In this document: piece by piece, positions 11,723 to 24,746 of the stretch | Position numbering within the stretch: position 1 is the first letter of the stretch | Layout: each line of letters opens with the position of its first letter | Origin: Symsagittifera roscoffensis | Taxonomy: Eukaryota; Xenacoelomorpha; Acoela; Convolutidae | Direction of reading: 5' to 3' | DNA length: 64,000 bases | NCBI RefSeq assembly: GCF_963678635.1 | Contig: NC_087071.1 | Span: 38,403,858 to 38,467,857, forward strand | Made by a program: the position numbers and the translations under genes | Notes under the pieces: generated by a model | Databases searched by the model: none | Told to the model about the DNA's origin: nothing | Seen by the model: the letters and a program-made list of their open reading frames with translations, nothing else

Positions 11723-13530
11723 TTATTTACAGAGAATAAATTTGTGAGTATGGTCGTAGAAGTATGACCACATGAGCCGCAAGGAATAAGAATTCACAGG
11801 CACAGAGCAGCTTTTTGTATACTTATTGAATTTTCCATCCATATCGTTCAAACCAGGCACGTACCAACCAGACCAGCCTCCGCTGAACCATCTAAACATT
11901 GCCAACACACATTTGGAAAAGAGTCAATTAACGCAAAAGTAAACAGAAATTAACGCAAAAGTAAACAGAAAGAAAAGTATACTGCATTGTTTTTTTTTTG
12001 AAATCTCAATCTCGGAAGGTGAAAAAAAATGCCCTTGGGGCTGATCAAGTACTAGACTAATTTATTGTTGACACAATTGAAATCGATGAAGTTCTAGAAC
12101 TATTTATGGCTGATACAATTTTTGATAAAACTTTCCCAATTTGAGAATCCAATTTTGAAGTTAGGAACTCGTGATCTTTACACGTGATATTTACTTTGAC
12201 CAAAGCAAAAACTATTTAGCGCTTCCTAGGCAAAAAACTTCCTAAAATAAAGTTTCTTTGTACGCCGTTTTATTAAGACAAACATTGTCACTTATGCCTA
12301 ATTCAAAAATTTTCTACTTGTTTGAATAGTTTTCTCATCACACTGCTTTCGAGCAACGACTTCAATTTGAAAAAAAACTAGAATATTTTTTTGTAGTTTT
12401 TTAATGAATATGGCTGGAACATTCTCTGCTACTTGCACAATAGCCGGATATTCTTGTGTACAATTGATTCGTGCATTTAACTATGCATTTCCAACAAACT
12501 CGCAGAATACTTAGCTTGAGACTTTTCGATATTGAATTGCTGTTATGTACATCATTCCGTACCTAATAAATGTTCTAATTCATATCTGAAAAAGTCTTTC
12601 TCAGAACTAAATTTCGCATCTGAAATGGGTTGTGAAAGGTTTCGGAATGAGTTAACAGAAAAGGTTATTTAAGATCTAACTTCAGATCTATTTTTTTTTT
12701 GTTTTTCTACAGAAACCTGAACAAATTAAAGCTTTTTACATATTTTGTGCCATTTCGGGAATTTATAGTTTCCGCTAGCTACTAGCGGATACCTAGAAAA
12801 ATCTTTCTCATGCTATTGTTTTTGTATAACTGTTTGGAAATTTTTTAATAGCTCAAAAGAGTTTACCAACCTTTTAAACATTCTTTGAACTTTTGAGTAT
12901 GTTGTTCAATGTTTGTCACAAACATATCTAACTGACAGTCGGCGGAAAATCTAAAATACCTCGAGAAATTTTCGAAAAAAGTCTATTTTTTTTTGGTAAA
13001 TTTCATCCAAAACGAAAAACTAGCACTCCTCTTATCCAGAGTCTGAAACACTGAATGAGGGGAAAATGCAGTGGCAAGCAATGTCAGTTTGAATTTTTTT
13101 CATGGCTGTTTGGCAACTTTGAATTTCTCCTTGAGCTGTTTCAGTTTTTTTGCTAAAAATTGAAAAAAAAAATAGAATTTTGCAAGGACTTCCATTTTTT
13201 ACATTTTTTGAATAAACAAAATAACACAGAAAAGCTCAATTTAGAGCCGTATTGTTTCCTATTCAAAGAATCATAACATCTCATTTGTTTAACTAACTGG
13301 ATTTGATATGCCGCTATTTTCCCTCCAAGTATTTTGTAGTCCATGTTTCGATCCAGACCTGCGTGCCATCGGCAATCAGAGGTCCTGTGGCCAATGATTT
13401 CTGTGCATTTTGGTTGAGATGATATAGAATATATTATTTTATCACTGCAGTGACTGAATGCCAAAAACGCCAAAAACAAGCAAGTTATTAGAGGGAAATC
13501 TCTGCAAGTCATCTCTGATTTTGAATTCAA
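11723..13530 (-). CDS. Small secreted cysteine-containing protein, two exons
   Basis: Exon 1 is 13,530-13,298 and exon 2 is 11,891-11,723 on the minus strand. The donor reads CCA|GTTAGT and the acceptor TTTAG|ATGG. Phases agree (2 + 1) and the joined protein, 133 residues from the first ATG (127 from the second), reads smoothly across the junction as AYQIQ-WFSGGWSGWYVPG. Residues 11-27 form a hydrophobic signal-peptide core (FPLITCLFLAFLAF), so the product should be secreted. The mature part has about five cysteines (near 28, 42, 53, a central SC, and the C-terminal ILCK) and ends with an aromatic stretch, MWSYFYDHTHKFILCK. I do not recognise the family with certainty. The 1.4-kb intron shows no other exon. 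Support is the signal peptide, the phase match and the coherent composition; transcription is unproven. Confidence 0.6.
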
Positions 13531-14320
13531 ACTAATGATTTTCTGGATCTCAACCTCAACCTCAACACATGTAGTATGTTTTTTTTCCTATTTTTAGTAG
13601 CAGCTGCATTACACCAAATTTTAAGGCAACAGAAAACTATCGGTGCTTTTGGTGTCTTTAAGTAGGTTCGCTTTACTTTCAAAAATAATTTTGTAAACTG
13701 AACAAAAAAAATGAAATGAGTTTGATATATAAACAATAAAAACTAAAACAACAGTTGAAAAAATTCTTTTCAGAAAAAAAATTGTGTTACTTGAAAACAG
13801 CTCAACTCAAAACAATGGAAAAATTCAACAGCTGTTTTAACTCTACAAATTGTGAGAAATAGTTAAGACTTATGGTTTTTACAGACTTGAGGTTTTTCGT
13901 TTTTTATCTGCCCGAAAAATTAGAGACCAAAAAATTTTAAAAAAATGATGTTTCATTCGCACAAAGGCATATACTATCAATCCACTCACTCTTTTGATTT
14001 TTCGAAAACCATACACTTTGATACAATACTGTAAATGCTGCAAAGATTTCCACTCGTATACAAGTATATTCTTGAGTAATCAATTATAGAGGCTTTTGAA
14101 CAAATGTTAAGACAAGTATGAATGATTATAGTTATCAAAGTTTTAATATATAATGGAAAAAAATGGAAAAAAAATTCTAAAATTTGAAAATTTTTATAAA
14201 AATCATCCCCCCACACGCCATATAAAGTACAAAAGGATAGATTTTGCTCCTTGTAACAAACCAATTATGACAAATAGGCTTCTTTTAACCAATTTGGAAC
14301 GATTTCTAAGATGGATTAAA
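13531..14320. other. AT-rich intergenic stretch, nothing recognised
   Basis: No coding, RNA or terminal-repeat signals were seen upstream of the secreted-protein gene apart from A/T runs. Confidence 0.5.
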
Positions 14321-14324
14321 TCTC

Positions 14325-14600
14325 CGCTTACGCGTTAATAGCGCGAAAGATATCGCGCGTTAATTGTCCCAAATTGGCCAAAATGGCAATCTTTAAACCC
14401 CCGAAACTTTACGAAAAATAGTCACAGAGGAAATATCTTTTCAAATTTGAGCTCAGGACAACAATACCTTTCGAATGATATAAAAAAATTCCGTCAAAAA
14501 TGGCTAGTTAAAAAATCGAAATTTGTCTGAAGAAAAAAAACCCACCCCGAGCACAAATATTACGTTACTTTCGTATCGAAAGTCGGAACAATAATAATTG
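14325..14600 (+). repeat. Dispersed repeat R2, copy 1
   Basis: It contains the palindromic word 'gcgcgaaagatatcgcgcg', then 'ttaattgtccca', and near its end a Cys-free phrase 'acccaccccgagcacaaat' followed by 'ttcg..aaagtcg'. Related blocks lie at 36,125-36,395 (same orientation) and 62,330-62,505 (inverted). The three copies are well diverged, so the family is old. Its type is unknown. Confidence 0.6.
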
Positions 14601-15765
14601 ATGCTTTGCGTATCAATTAACTTGAAATCGCAAAATGGAATAATATTATACGATTACATTTCTTTAAATTGTTTCGAAAAAGGAATAGAATGATAATCGA
14701 TTGAAATCGATAGAAAATTTTTTAAACTTCAGTAATAACTGGTGCTAAAATCAAAGTATAATCGAATAGTTATGGTTGAATCTGAAAACGGGCAGGGGCA
14801 ACCCGAAGGCAAAAAACTCCGACGGTTTCAATTTCGCAGATTGCAATCAAAAACATAAATGGCAACCGATCGAAGATTTATTAATAATTTTTAAATGTTT
14901 CGAAAATTATCTTGGCTTTGTGAGCTAAAGAAGTTTAATATAAAAAACAAGCGTATTTTCAAAAGTCTTTTGCATAATCTGAGCGTTTTTCTGCAGTATC
15001 GAGTTTTTTTACAAGTTGCGAAATTGTAGTTTTGTTCACTGAACAAGAATATCAAGGAAGTTCAGTCTCTGGATTTTGAAAAATTTTGGAATGGATAAAA
15101 CTCTCAAATCAAAAGTGAATTTTTTCAAAACTGCAGAACAGTTTTTTTCATAATATCTCATTTGATCTCATCAGATAAATTGGGCTTGAAAAATCATTCC
15201 TTGAAAATCTTAGTTGCCGTGGCGATGCATTTGTTTTCCGATAATTTAATAAATTTAGCCGTTTTCAGTTTAAGGCAGCAAAAATTCACGGAGCTTACTT
15301 GGTTACAATTTTTTCGCTGTAAAAAACTATTTTATACAATCCGGTTTGGCCTTGCAGTACAAATCAGTACTGTTTCAATAAAACTTTGGAGAAATTTAGC
15401 CTTCTGTCAGAATCTGTACAGTGCACTTTAAATCTAAAAATACCGCAGTAGTGTAAGTATTTTTGAACATTTTGAGCACAAGATTTTTTGAACATTTTTT
15501 AAAAATCATAGCGATATCAGTGAAAGTACAAAGTTAATATACATTTTTTCAGTTTTCACGATCTGGGCCTACCTAAAAATTAACCTTCTACTTTTTGCAC
15601 CCCGATTCCCCTAGTTAACTCCACAGTCCTATCACACTTAGAACTTCTAGCTATTGCGTATATCAAATACCAGCGTTCTCAAGGTGTAATTATACCATAG
15701 TTCACAAAAAATGAAATAAACTCTATTAACGCTTTGATGATAAAATTTTACTGATCAAAGATCCA
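14600..15765. other. Intergenic stretch, nothing recognised
   Basis: No supported gene. The 89-codon frame at 15,162-15,431 lacks protein-like composition and any neighbouring splice signals. Confidence 0.45.
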
Positions 15766-16109
15766 TTGGGTTGGCTCACTGCCATATCTTATTTGCGGCC
15801 ATATAGATTTGTGCAATACCAATCTTAGTCTAATACCAATCATAATCTTACTCTTATATCTCCTAGTCTAAAAAAATCTAGCGTATACTGGTATTTGCGG
15901 GTTAGATATCTGGAACTTGTCCCAAAGGAGAACAACTGTCTTCTAAGTTATTTTCAATTTGTTCTGGAGCTGAAACTACAAGTAGTTTCAGCACTACAAA
16001 TATTTGTCAGTGTTAGTTATGGATCAGGATTGGTTAGTAAGTAACGTTTTTAGAGATAATTTTATCAAGAATATAATTGGTTGTAAATACTAGTTTTAAA
16101 CTGGTTCCA
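15765..16109 (-). repeat. LTR of the old minus-strand element
   Basis: Read on the minus strand it begins TGGAACC (16,109-16,103), as the younger LTR does. It shares 'accaatc.tgatcca', the hairpin-like 'gaaactacttgtagtttcag', 'tataagagtaagat' and 'ggtattagactaag'. The base run before it, CCCTGGGTGGC, resembles the polypurine-side sequence before the younger 3' LTR. The far end is fuzzy. Confidence 0.7.
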
Positions 16110-18880
16110 GCCACCCAGGGTTCAGAGAGCTTTAAGTTTTCAAGATGTTTTTATAGTGAAGGATGGATGTGAGTGTGTGGAGATTTTTTTGTTCTTTGGA
16201 TTAGTTTTTTTTTGAAGCAGTGACTGCGTGAAGGAAGGAGAGATGTTCGTAGAGAGAAAAAGGGCATTTGTTCGTGTTCCAAAAGTGGGTCTCATTTTCT
16301 TCTAGATCGTCTTGAGTGAACGTGTCAAGATTTAATCGGGTTCTCATCTCCCTTTGCTGCTCGTTCCGTTTGCTCTAAGGAATCTTTTACATTGCATTTT
16401 TATATCTATATCTTGTTAGTGAGATCAGTTTTTAGATATCGGGGTTGTTTTTCAAAGGAAGTTTCAGTGGGTTAATAAAATTGTAGTAAGTGATCCAGGA
16501 AAGTGAGGGAACTAGCACATTTGTGTCAACGAACAATTCTGTTGGTTTTCAATTATTGATTTGATTTTGGATATTGGTGGAAGAATGGTAAATTGTGGAT
16601 CAGAATTTCTGGGGTGTAAGTATGTTGTGGGTGATGGGAATATAATCGGAATGATCGTGGACGGCTAGAAAGAAACTGAGGCGTAGCGTTAGGGTGTTTT
16701 CGTTTAAAAACACTTTCTGCTCTTGTGGGTGCAATATGAGCTGAATGAGTTGAGGATTCGGATGTTGAAGCTGAGTGGGGGGTTAGTTGATGAATTATCA
16801 ATGCATTATCCGTATCACGAATGTTTTGTTGTTGGGTTATTAGCTTATCTTACTCATGCTCTAGTTGGTTGTCGGTCATGGGGCTAGGTGCGTCGGGCTG
16901 AATATTTGACAATGGAGAAAGGATAGGTGTAGCGTCAGTATATGAAGAGACTGAAGGAGAGATTTCATTTTGGTTGGGAAACAATGGGTTGGAATGGTGG
17001 TTAAAGTAATTTGTAGGGCTAGGTAATGAGTCGAGAAATTCATCAGGGTTTCTACATCAGACTTAAAAAAATTAGATGTGGTGTTAAAAACTGTTTGGGT
17101 TGAATCGTCTGAGTCCATGCGTGGTGAGTTAGAAAAAAAAGCTCGTAAAGGGGGAAGAGGTGAGATCTGAGAGGGAAATGCGGAAGGAGTGGCGTCGGAG
17201 GTTTGAAAGATAGTAAAAGGAACGGTTGAGGGATCCAATCTATCGGCTCATTTATTATGTGTAGTTGTTCTACTGTTAGTTCATATGTATCGTCGATGTT
17301 TGGTTGGTGGAATGATATATGGGATATTTGACTTCGTGGGAAGCTGCTTCCTTGAGAGGTATGGTCAGTAATTGCCAGTGTGTACCAACAGTTTTGTGAG
17401 ATAAAATATAGAGGATGGTTATTATGTAGACTGTGTTGATGTGGTGGTGCCGTGGGTGTTGAATTTGTATAATCTTGTGGAGTGTCGCTGATCTTAGCGT
17501 CAAGGCGGATCCTATTAATGCAGGTTGAAAATGTTTCAATAACTCCAGCAAATAAACTGCGTGCTACGCTTGCTTGTCTATTAATTTGTTTGTATATTGC
17601 CAATAATTATAGATTCCTTTTAGAAGTGAAAAAGAAAATCAAGAAAACTAAACATGCAGAATAATATAGTCAATCTTTCTTTTATATAGTATGGCCATCC
17701 TAGAAAGGCTAAGAGCTCATTTTGAGGTTAGGAAGAAACAGAAAATGTTTATTCGTGAGATATTTTGGGGACGGTATTTTTCACCGTTAAGTTATATATC
17801 TTTATATCTATACATATAAATAGTCTTTTTTAAGCATCCGCTGTAGATTTGTTTATAAATATCTCAGAGGCCTGCTGTTTCAGCTAGTTTGCGTAAACTT
17901 TGGTCAGTTGATTGTCTTTCTTTTGTATCAATTTTACTGAGGTCTTGAAATTTTTGGGTTTAAGGGTTGATGCTGTATGACAAACTTAAAGAAAAAACCG
18001 ATTGATTGGAGATCTATGTTTAGGTTGCGAGCAATTGCGCGTATGATCTCGGGTGAAATTTTCTTGAGAGGTCACATTCGTGTAAGATATGGAGTGAGTA
18101 GATATAATTTGTCTGCGTTTGGATTAAGTTCTACTAAATTGTGGCTAATTTCAGATCCACAAAAGACAGCTCTATCTCAGAAAGTTTTTCGTCGTGATAG
18201 TGTGTCTACAAAATGTACTCAACTTTTTTTGAAATATAGCAATTCGTAGGTAGCAACTTTTATCTTCAAAAACATAAGATGGTGAAATGTTTTAGTACAA
18301 ATGTAATATTAAAGAATATTGCCTTCATAGTCAATGAAACTACAGCTGTTGCCTAACAATCTGACAATAGGTAACCTGCGTAGGGTATTTTAAGAAATTA
18401 TTGTAGTTTTTGTGTTCTTCCGAGTTCGCCTGAACTGTTTCTAATTCAGAGAGTGACATTTCTTTGAAATTTTTACTTATTGTATAATCTAATTTAATAT
18501 CAAGAAGTTTGTCATAGTAGATTCAACCAAAATAAGAGTGTTATTCATTCATAAGAGTTCTTGTAATCGTGTACTAGCTTTTTTTTCTTTTCCAATTTAT
18601 AAAATGTTACTGGGATGTGGGACCTTTCGTCGTCTCGATTCTGAGATAGTTGTGCTGGGCCAATAATTAGTTTATCTGTCCTTATGTCAGAAGCTATTTC
18701 ATATTCGACAAGAACTTCTGAAAATTGTGTTTTGAAAAGTGGTTTCGGATATTTACATGTTACTTTTGTTTCAGGGTAGGTTTGAAAACGTGTCAATTTA
18801 TTTTCTATACATTCTTCGTTTTTGTTTTTTTTTGTCGATTTTATCTCATTTGATCAGGGCATACTTTGTTGAACAGTATA
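15765..18880 (-). mobile_element. Old minus-strand relative of the envelope-bearing LTR element
   Basis: This is a fossil copy of the family at 40,269-48,270, in the opposite orientation. Three parts can be matched by eye. The first is an LTR-like block at the left end. The second is envelope-like coding: near 18.5-18.8 kb a stretch beginning MTRFQTYPET, like MTRFQIYQET of the younger copy, and near 17.4-17.6 kb the shared run INRQASVAR. The third is the Ser/Pro-rich start of the large third frame, with VFKRKHPN against TFKRKFPN. It is broken in several places and shorter than the younger copy. I could not place its second LTR. Divergence is much greater than between the two LTRs at 40-48 kb, so it is an older or separate lineage. 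Confidence 0.75.
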
Positions 18881-20640
18881 GATTCTATAATTTATTTCTG
18901 GTTTACTTATAGCATTCTTTCGTGTAGTTTAGCGACTTGAAATGTGGTCTACAGGATACCAAACTTTACTTGCTTCTAATCGTGTAGTGGGATCGCAATA
19001 TCATCAATGATTTTTGAAGATAAGCGTATTCCTTGATACAAAATGGTATCATCTTTTAAATCTCGTGTTAGTTGTATTTTTCCTAATTGAATTTTCCAAT
19101 CAAAAATTATTTTTTCATGGTAGCCTTTGTTTTTGTCACAGTTTGACGAATTATTGATTCTGATGTGTGATATCCAGTTTGAGAAGCTAAAACACAGTGT
19201 GCCTGACCCTTGAGCCAGTGGTTGTTGGGCCTATCTCTCTTAACCTCATGTTTAACTTAAGTGGTCGACTTTTACATAACGGCCCAAAGCTTCAAGTCAG
19301 TTTTTCTTGGCACTGAACACAATTTTTTAATTTCATTCGAATCACGGTTGAAAGGTATCATTTCGAATCACGGTATCATTTGACCCATTTGAAGGATTTT
19401 TTGTATTACCTTTTTTTTTCCTTGAAAACAAAAAACTCAAACAACCGAGTCCAAAGCACCTCCCCCGTTTACAACGGTCCAAATAAAAAGATCTGTAATT
19501 GAGACTAATCGTATAACCTAACTTTACTTCAACCAGAACTAACTAAAACTATCAATGAAACTTTAGCTAGCCTAAATCTGTGGACTTTTTACCGGGGATA
19601 ATTTAAAGTTTAACTAGTGAAAAGCAATTTAAACCTGTCCTTACAAATAATCAAGCTATTGTAGCCTTTCTTCATTTTGATTCCAATTTGAGTTTCTTTT
19701 TCATGATGCTGCGTCAAAAACTGCCTAATGTTCACGTTTTCCTTTTTTCACATTATACTTCATTCTTCCGTAATTTATGAAACCCCGATGGTTTTTTGAA
19801 ATATTGATATGATAGGGGACCAGTGACATAGTTTCGATAAATATAACAATTTTACACTTTTTCTATTAACAAAATAAAAAAAAGAAAATCGTTGATCTCT
19901 TGTTTGAGTGCTTACAATTGCAAAGAGGGTGTAGTAGTATGAACATTTTTTTTTCCAACCGAAGTCGCAAATATTGTTCCAGCTTTTTTTGGTGCGGCAT
20001 CCTAAATGACACATTAAAGCTTTTTGATATTATATGCTTTGACTTTAATAAGTAATAAGTAAACACAGTTGATGCACTGTCAATGGAGGTGGAGCAATCT
20101 GCAGAGTGGGTCGAAGAGCCGAAAAGTAATGACGTTTTTTGGCTTATACGGGCTAATTGATAAAGAAACTCTTAGAACTGAAAAAAATCTCAAACAAATG
20201 GATAAATTTTGCATGAATTGAAAATATTAGAAAAAAGTTTTTCATAGAAGTTTTTTTCAAAAAAATTATGATTAGCTTAAATGTTGTGATAAAAATATTA
20301 GATAGATAACTTTTTCCATTGTTCAAACCTTGTGTTTTCAGATGATTTGAGCTAGAGGCAAGAAGCGTCGATTTAATTCGATAGTCGTAAATTGTCCACG
20401 ATGCAAATGAGGCCACAATAAAAGACCCGAACGCCTCTACCTTTAGACAGGTCGAGATTACCTCCAATATCTATGGTGTAGGTCATTGGAGCTTCATCAT
20501 TGAACCAAGCGATTAGAGTTGCCACTCATCCCCTTCAAAAGCGATTAGAAGGAAGATTGTTTACTGTCACCGGCTTCGGCTTCAATCCCAATGACAAAAA
20601 TTGACTGAAAATATAACAACGACTTCTAACCCGAGGAAGC
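18880..20640. other. Intergenic, fragments of repeats
   Basis: The first 250 bp may still belong to the old LTR element. Near 19,915-19,990 ('gtatgaac', 'aaccgaagtcgcaaatattgtt') there is a fragment of the family that also occurs at 49.75 and 50.39 kb. No gene is supported. Confidence 0.4.
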
Positions 20641-21095
20641 CCGCAAAAAGAGAGGGAGGTTGTCATCTGGCACGACGTGATAAACAACAGTATCAATTAC
20701 AGAGCGTGCTCAATCGGACGTCTACTTAGAATCCTCAAACTCTTCAAATCGCGAATACGAGCAGTTTTGTACCTACGTAGAAGAGGATCCCTGGAGATCT
20801 CCGAAAGGCTACTAGAAATGAGTAAGCAAACTTTAACAATAATCAACATGCGAAAACACTTCATTTAGCAACGTTTGAATAAAGTTGGTCTAGTCCTCAA
20901 CGAGATACAGAAGGTACATCCCTCATCTGTCCTCGAACTGCAGTTCTTGCGGACTGTTCTACCAAACAAAAACAAAGTTCACAGTCTCGTTATGAGGAAA
21001 TGCTCAAACGCAAAAAAACATAAGAGGAAACTAAGAAAAGAAAGTCACGAGATAGACAAGAAACAGAAGTTGAAGAAGAAATCAAAACACTAGAA
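20640..21095 (+). pseudogene. Mobile-element frame with W-x-DV-x-NN core (ORF-X, copy 1)
   Basis: The reading gives REVVIWHDVINNS, then a stretch with LLRILKLFKSRIRAVLYLRRRG, and after a break LELQFLRTVL followed by a Lys/Arg-rich tail (KKHKRKLRK, KKQKLKKKSK). The same order occurs at 29,970-30,590, with QIMIWRDVLNNT, LDELLAYLQSKRRQISDIVYC, LELKTLRMVL and a basic tail, so the two are diverged copies of one protein. I do not recognise the family; the W-D-NN motif could belong to an esterase-like fold, but that is a guess. The frame is interrupted. It lies just before LINE A and may be part of it or a fragment of another element. Confidence 0.55.
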
Positions 21096-21423
21096 AAATT
21101 AGAAGGTTCAGTTAAGTTCAATAAAGAAAATCTCTTTTCCTTAACCTGCTTTTGTTCCTCCCCAGGTTTAATTATCTTGAAGCGGTGAAGTAAGTCTTTA
21201 GGAATGGATTACATAGTTTTTTTTTCACAATTATCTGCTTTTTTAGCTACTGAGGTTTGTTTCTCTTGGAGGGTTGAAGCAAGTTTCTTTGAGGAGTCAC
21301 GAAAATTATTAACAACCCATTTTTTTAAAATTTTCTGTAGTTTTTGAGGTTTATTTATCTGGGAGCGCCTAAGTTAGTATCATAACGACAACTTAACCCT
21401 CTCGCCGGAAAGGCACAGCATCA

Positions 21424-21612
21424 GTGAGCGAACCCGTTGAGCCTTGCGAATGTAAACTCTGCAAGGTTATCTACGGATACCCAAGCGATAAAGTGATGGG
21501 TTGTGACTGCTGCGGTGACCATTTCTGTGCAAAATGGATCAGGATGCCAGAGGCAGCTTACCAGTACAAGTGCCAATCAGCGGTAATTTGGTGCTGCTCT
21601 GATTGCAATTAA
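21424..21612 (+). pseudogene. Cysteine-rich zinc-finger frame of LINE ORF1
   Basis: 62 codons with the spacing C-x2-C...C-x2-C...C...C-x2-C (CKLC, CDCC, HFC, WCCSDC), resembling the PHD-like finger found in ORF1 of several LINE clades. The frame stops just before the first triplication unit (21,615). It probably continued into the Lys/Glu-rich stretch that follows. Confidence 0.6.
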
Positions 21613-21614
21613 AA

Positions 21615-23181
21615 TGTCATAGAATTGATTAGGGAAGATCAGGAGTCTGAAAACAACACTTCTAACAATAAATTAAGAGAAGGTCTCGACAAAATGATGA
21701 AAGACTCAAACCCAATGATCACGGAGATGTATAAATTCATTGCCGGACCATCTCAAAGAAAAATTGACAAAAATACAGAAGTTTGGAAGAAGTTAACAAA
21801 ATTGAAAATCACGCCTATAAAAAATCATAATCGAAGCAACAGAAGAAGCCGAAGATAAATGGGAAAAAGAAAAATATATATTATCATTTACAAAGTAAAA
21901 GAATGTATGGAAACCGATGTCGGCGCGAAAAAAAAGGAGGATGAACAGTTAGTGTTACCTTCCTTCAAGCATTGACATGGCAGAAAAGCAAATTGTAAAA
22001 ATTGTTTGAATAGGTAGGAAAACTGACGAAAATACCAATAGACCACTCCTGGTTTACTTCAACAATGACTAAGATAATGTCGAACTAAGTCGAAATTTAC
22101 CAAAAATGAACGATGCAATAACTGAAATCAGACGTCTCAGGATCAGCCCGGACAGAATTCTCAAAGAAAGGGAAAAAGTACGAAAGCTGGTTAACAAAGC
22201 AAAAAACTTGAACTTTAAGGAAAAAGGGAAATTCATGCATCTGGTCCGAGGGATGCAGATAATAAAAGTCGAGAGAAAAAGGAAAAGTCGGGAAAAATGA
22301 CATTCTGGTTCACGAACGTTGAAGCACTAACACAATATAAACATCAGGAACAAATAAAATTAATCGAAGAAAAAGAGAACCCATCAGATATAATCGCGCT
22401 GGTAGAAGCAAAGCCCAAAAATTCGTAAATCAATTGGAACACTTTTTAGTTTAAAAATTACAATTTTGATTCAAAAAATATGAGCCGAATTATAACGGAC
22501 GCGGGATTTTTTTTCTATATCAAAATAACAATAGACTACTCACTCAGACAACAAACGAAAGAAACCAAGAATTTCATTGATGGAAAGATGATCTGTCCGG
22601 CCATCTTCTATTGGAGCCCAAACTCGACAAAACTGAAAAATAGTTTGTTGAATCGGATGATCTTTGACAGCTGCGAAAAGATGTCAAGAACTTTACTTTA
22701 AGATTGGGATATACAAGTCTATCATTAATAAACTGGAAGGACATGAAAAAAACTAAAGAGGACGACAGCAAAGAGTTTAGATTCTTGAAAACCGTACGAG
22801 ATGCTTTTCCTTATTCATTATATTAGGGAATCAACTCGCATTAAAGCTTGGGGCAAACCTTCACTGGTTGACATCATACTAACTGATGGCGGGCTCTTTG
22901 ATTTAAAATCAATGATCAAACCACCTTTGGGTCACAGTGACCATGTTTTCATTGAAGCAGAACTACCCATGAACCGGGTCAATATCTAAAGCAAAACTTG
23001 ATATATCCTCGCCAAAATTGATTATGAAGGAATTTGAATAAAATTTCAAACATCGAAATCGAATATGCTGATAATCAAATCGAGATCAAAAATCGGATCG
23101 AACGTAAATAAGGTATGGAGGCACCTGCGACAAAGTCTAACAAACTTAACAGAGAAGTTTGTACCACTATTGAAATTCATT
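21615..23181 (+). repeat. LINE A triplication, unit 1
   Basis: About 1,567 bp beginning 'tgtcatagaattgattag' and ending 'ccactattgaaattca'. Its first ~480 bp differ from units 2 and 3 (for example MMKDSNPMITEM and IAGPSQ here against MMEDSNPMITDM and IAGASQ). The rest is essentially identical to unit 2. Confidence 0.9.
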
Positions 23182-24746
23182 GTCATAGAATTGATTAGGG
23201 AAGATCAGGAGTCTGAAAACAACACTTCTAACAATAAATTAAGAGGAGGTCTCGACAAAATGATGGAAGACTCAAACCCAATGATCACGGACATGTATAA
23301 ATTCATTGCCGGAGCATCTCAAAGAAAAATTGACAAAAATACAGAAGTTTGGAAGAAATTAACAAAATTGAAAGTCACGCCTATAAAAAATCAAAATCGA
23401 AGCAACAGAAGAAGCCGAAGATAAATGGGAAAAAGAAAAATATATATTATCATTTACAAAGTAAAAGAATGTATGGAAACCGATGTTGGAGCGAAAAAAA
23501 GGAGGATGAACAGTTAGTGTTACCTTCCTTCAAGCATTGACATGGCAGAAAAGCAAATTGTAAAAATTGTTTGAATAGGTAGGAAAACTGACGAAAATAC
23601 CAATAGACCACTCCTGGTTTACTTCAACAATGAACAAGATAAGGTCGAACTAAGTCGAAATTTACCAAAAATGAACGATGCAATAACTGAAATCAGACGT
23701 CTCAGGATCAGCCCGGACAGAATTCTCAAAGAAAGGGAAAAAGTACGAAAGCTGGTTAACAAAGCAAAAAACTTGAACTTTAAGGAAAAAGGGAAATTCA
23801 TGCATCTGGTCCGAGGGATGCAGATAATAAAAGTCGAGAGAAAAAGGAAAAGTCGGGAAAAATGACATTCTGGTTCACGAACGTTGAAGCACTAACACAA
23901 TATAAACATCAGGAACAAATAAAATTAATCGAAGAAAAAGAGAACCCATCAGATATAATCGCGCTGGTAGAAGCAAAGCCCAAAAATTCGTAAATCAATT
24001 GGAACACTTTTTAGTTTAAAAATTACAATTTTGATTCAAAAAATATGAGCCGAATTATAACGGACGCGGGATTTTTTTTCTATATCAAAATAACAATAGA
24101 CTACTCACTCAGACAACAAACGAAAGAAACCAAGAATTTCATTGATGGAAAGATGATCTGTCCGGCCATCTTCTATTGGAGCCCAAACTCGACAAAACTG
24201 AAAAATAGTTTGTTGAATCGGATGATCTTTGACAGCTGCGAAAAGATGTCAAGAACTTTACTTTAAGATTGGGATATACAAGTCTATCATTAATAAACTG
24301 GAAGGACATGAAAAAAACTAAAGAGGACGACAGCAAAGAGTTTAGATTCTTGAAAACCGTACGAGATGCTTTTCCTTATTCATTATATTAGGGAATCAAC
24401 TCGCATTAAAGCTTGGGGCAAACCTTCACTGGTTGACATCATACTAACTGATGGCGGGCTCTTTGATTTAAAATCAATGATCAAACCACCTTTGGGTCAC
24501 AGTGACCATGTTTTCATTGAAGCAGAACTACCCATGAACCGGGTCAATATCTAAAGCAAAACTTGATATATCCTCGCCAAAATTGATTATGAAGGAATTT
24601 GAATAAAATTTCAAACATCGAAATCGAATATGCTGATAATCAAATCGAGATCAAAAATCGGATCGAACGTAAATAAGGTATGGAGGCACCTGCGACAAAG
24701 TCTAACAAACTTAACAGAGAAGTTTGTACCACTATTGAAATTCATT
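23182..24746 (+). repeat. LINE A triplication, unit 2 (chimeric)
   Basis: 1,565 bp. The first part matches unit 3 ('gatgttggagcg', 'caatgaacaagataagg'), while the part from 'aatcagacgtctcagg' onward matches unit 1. The switch lies between about 23,645 and 23,694, where all three units agree. Confidence 0.9.
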
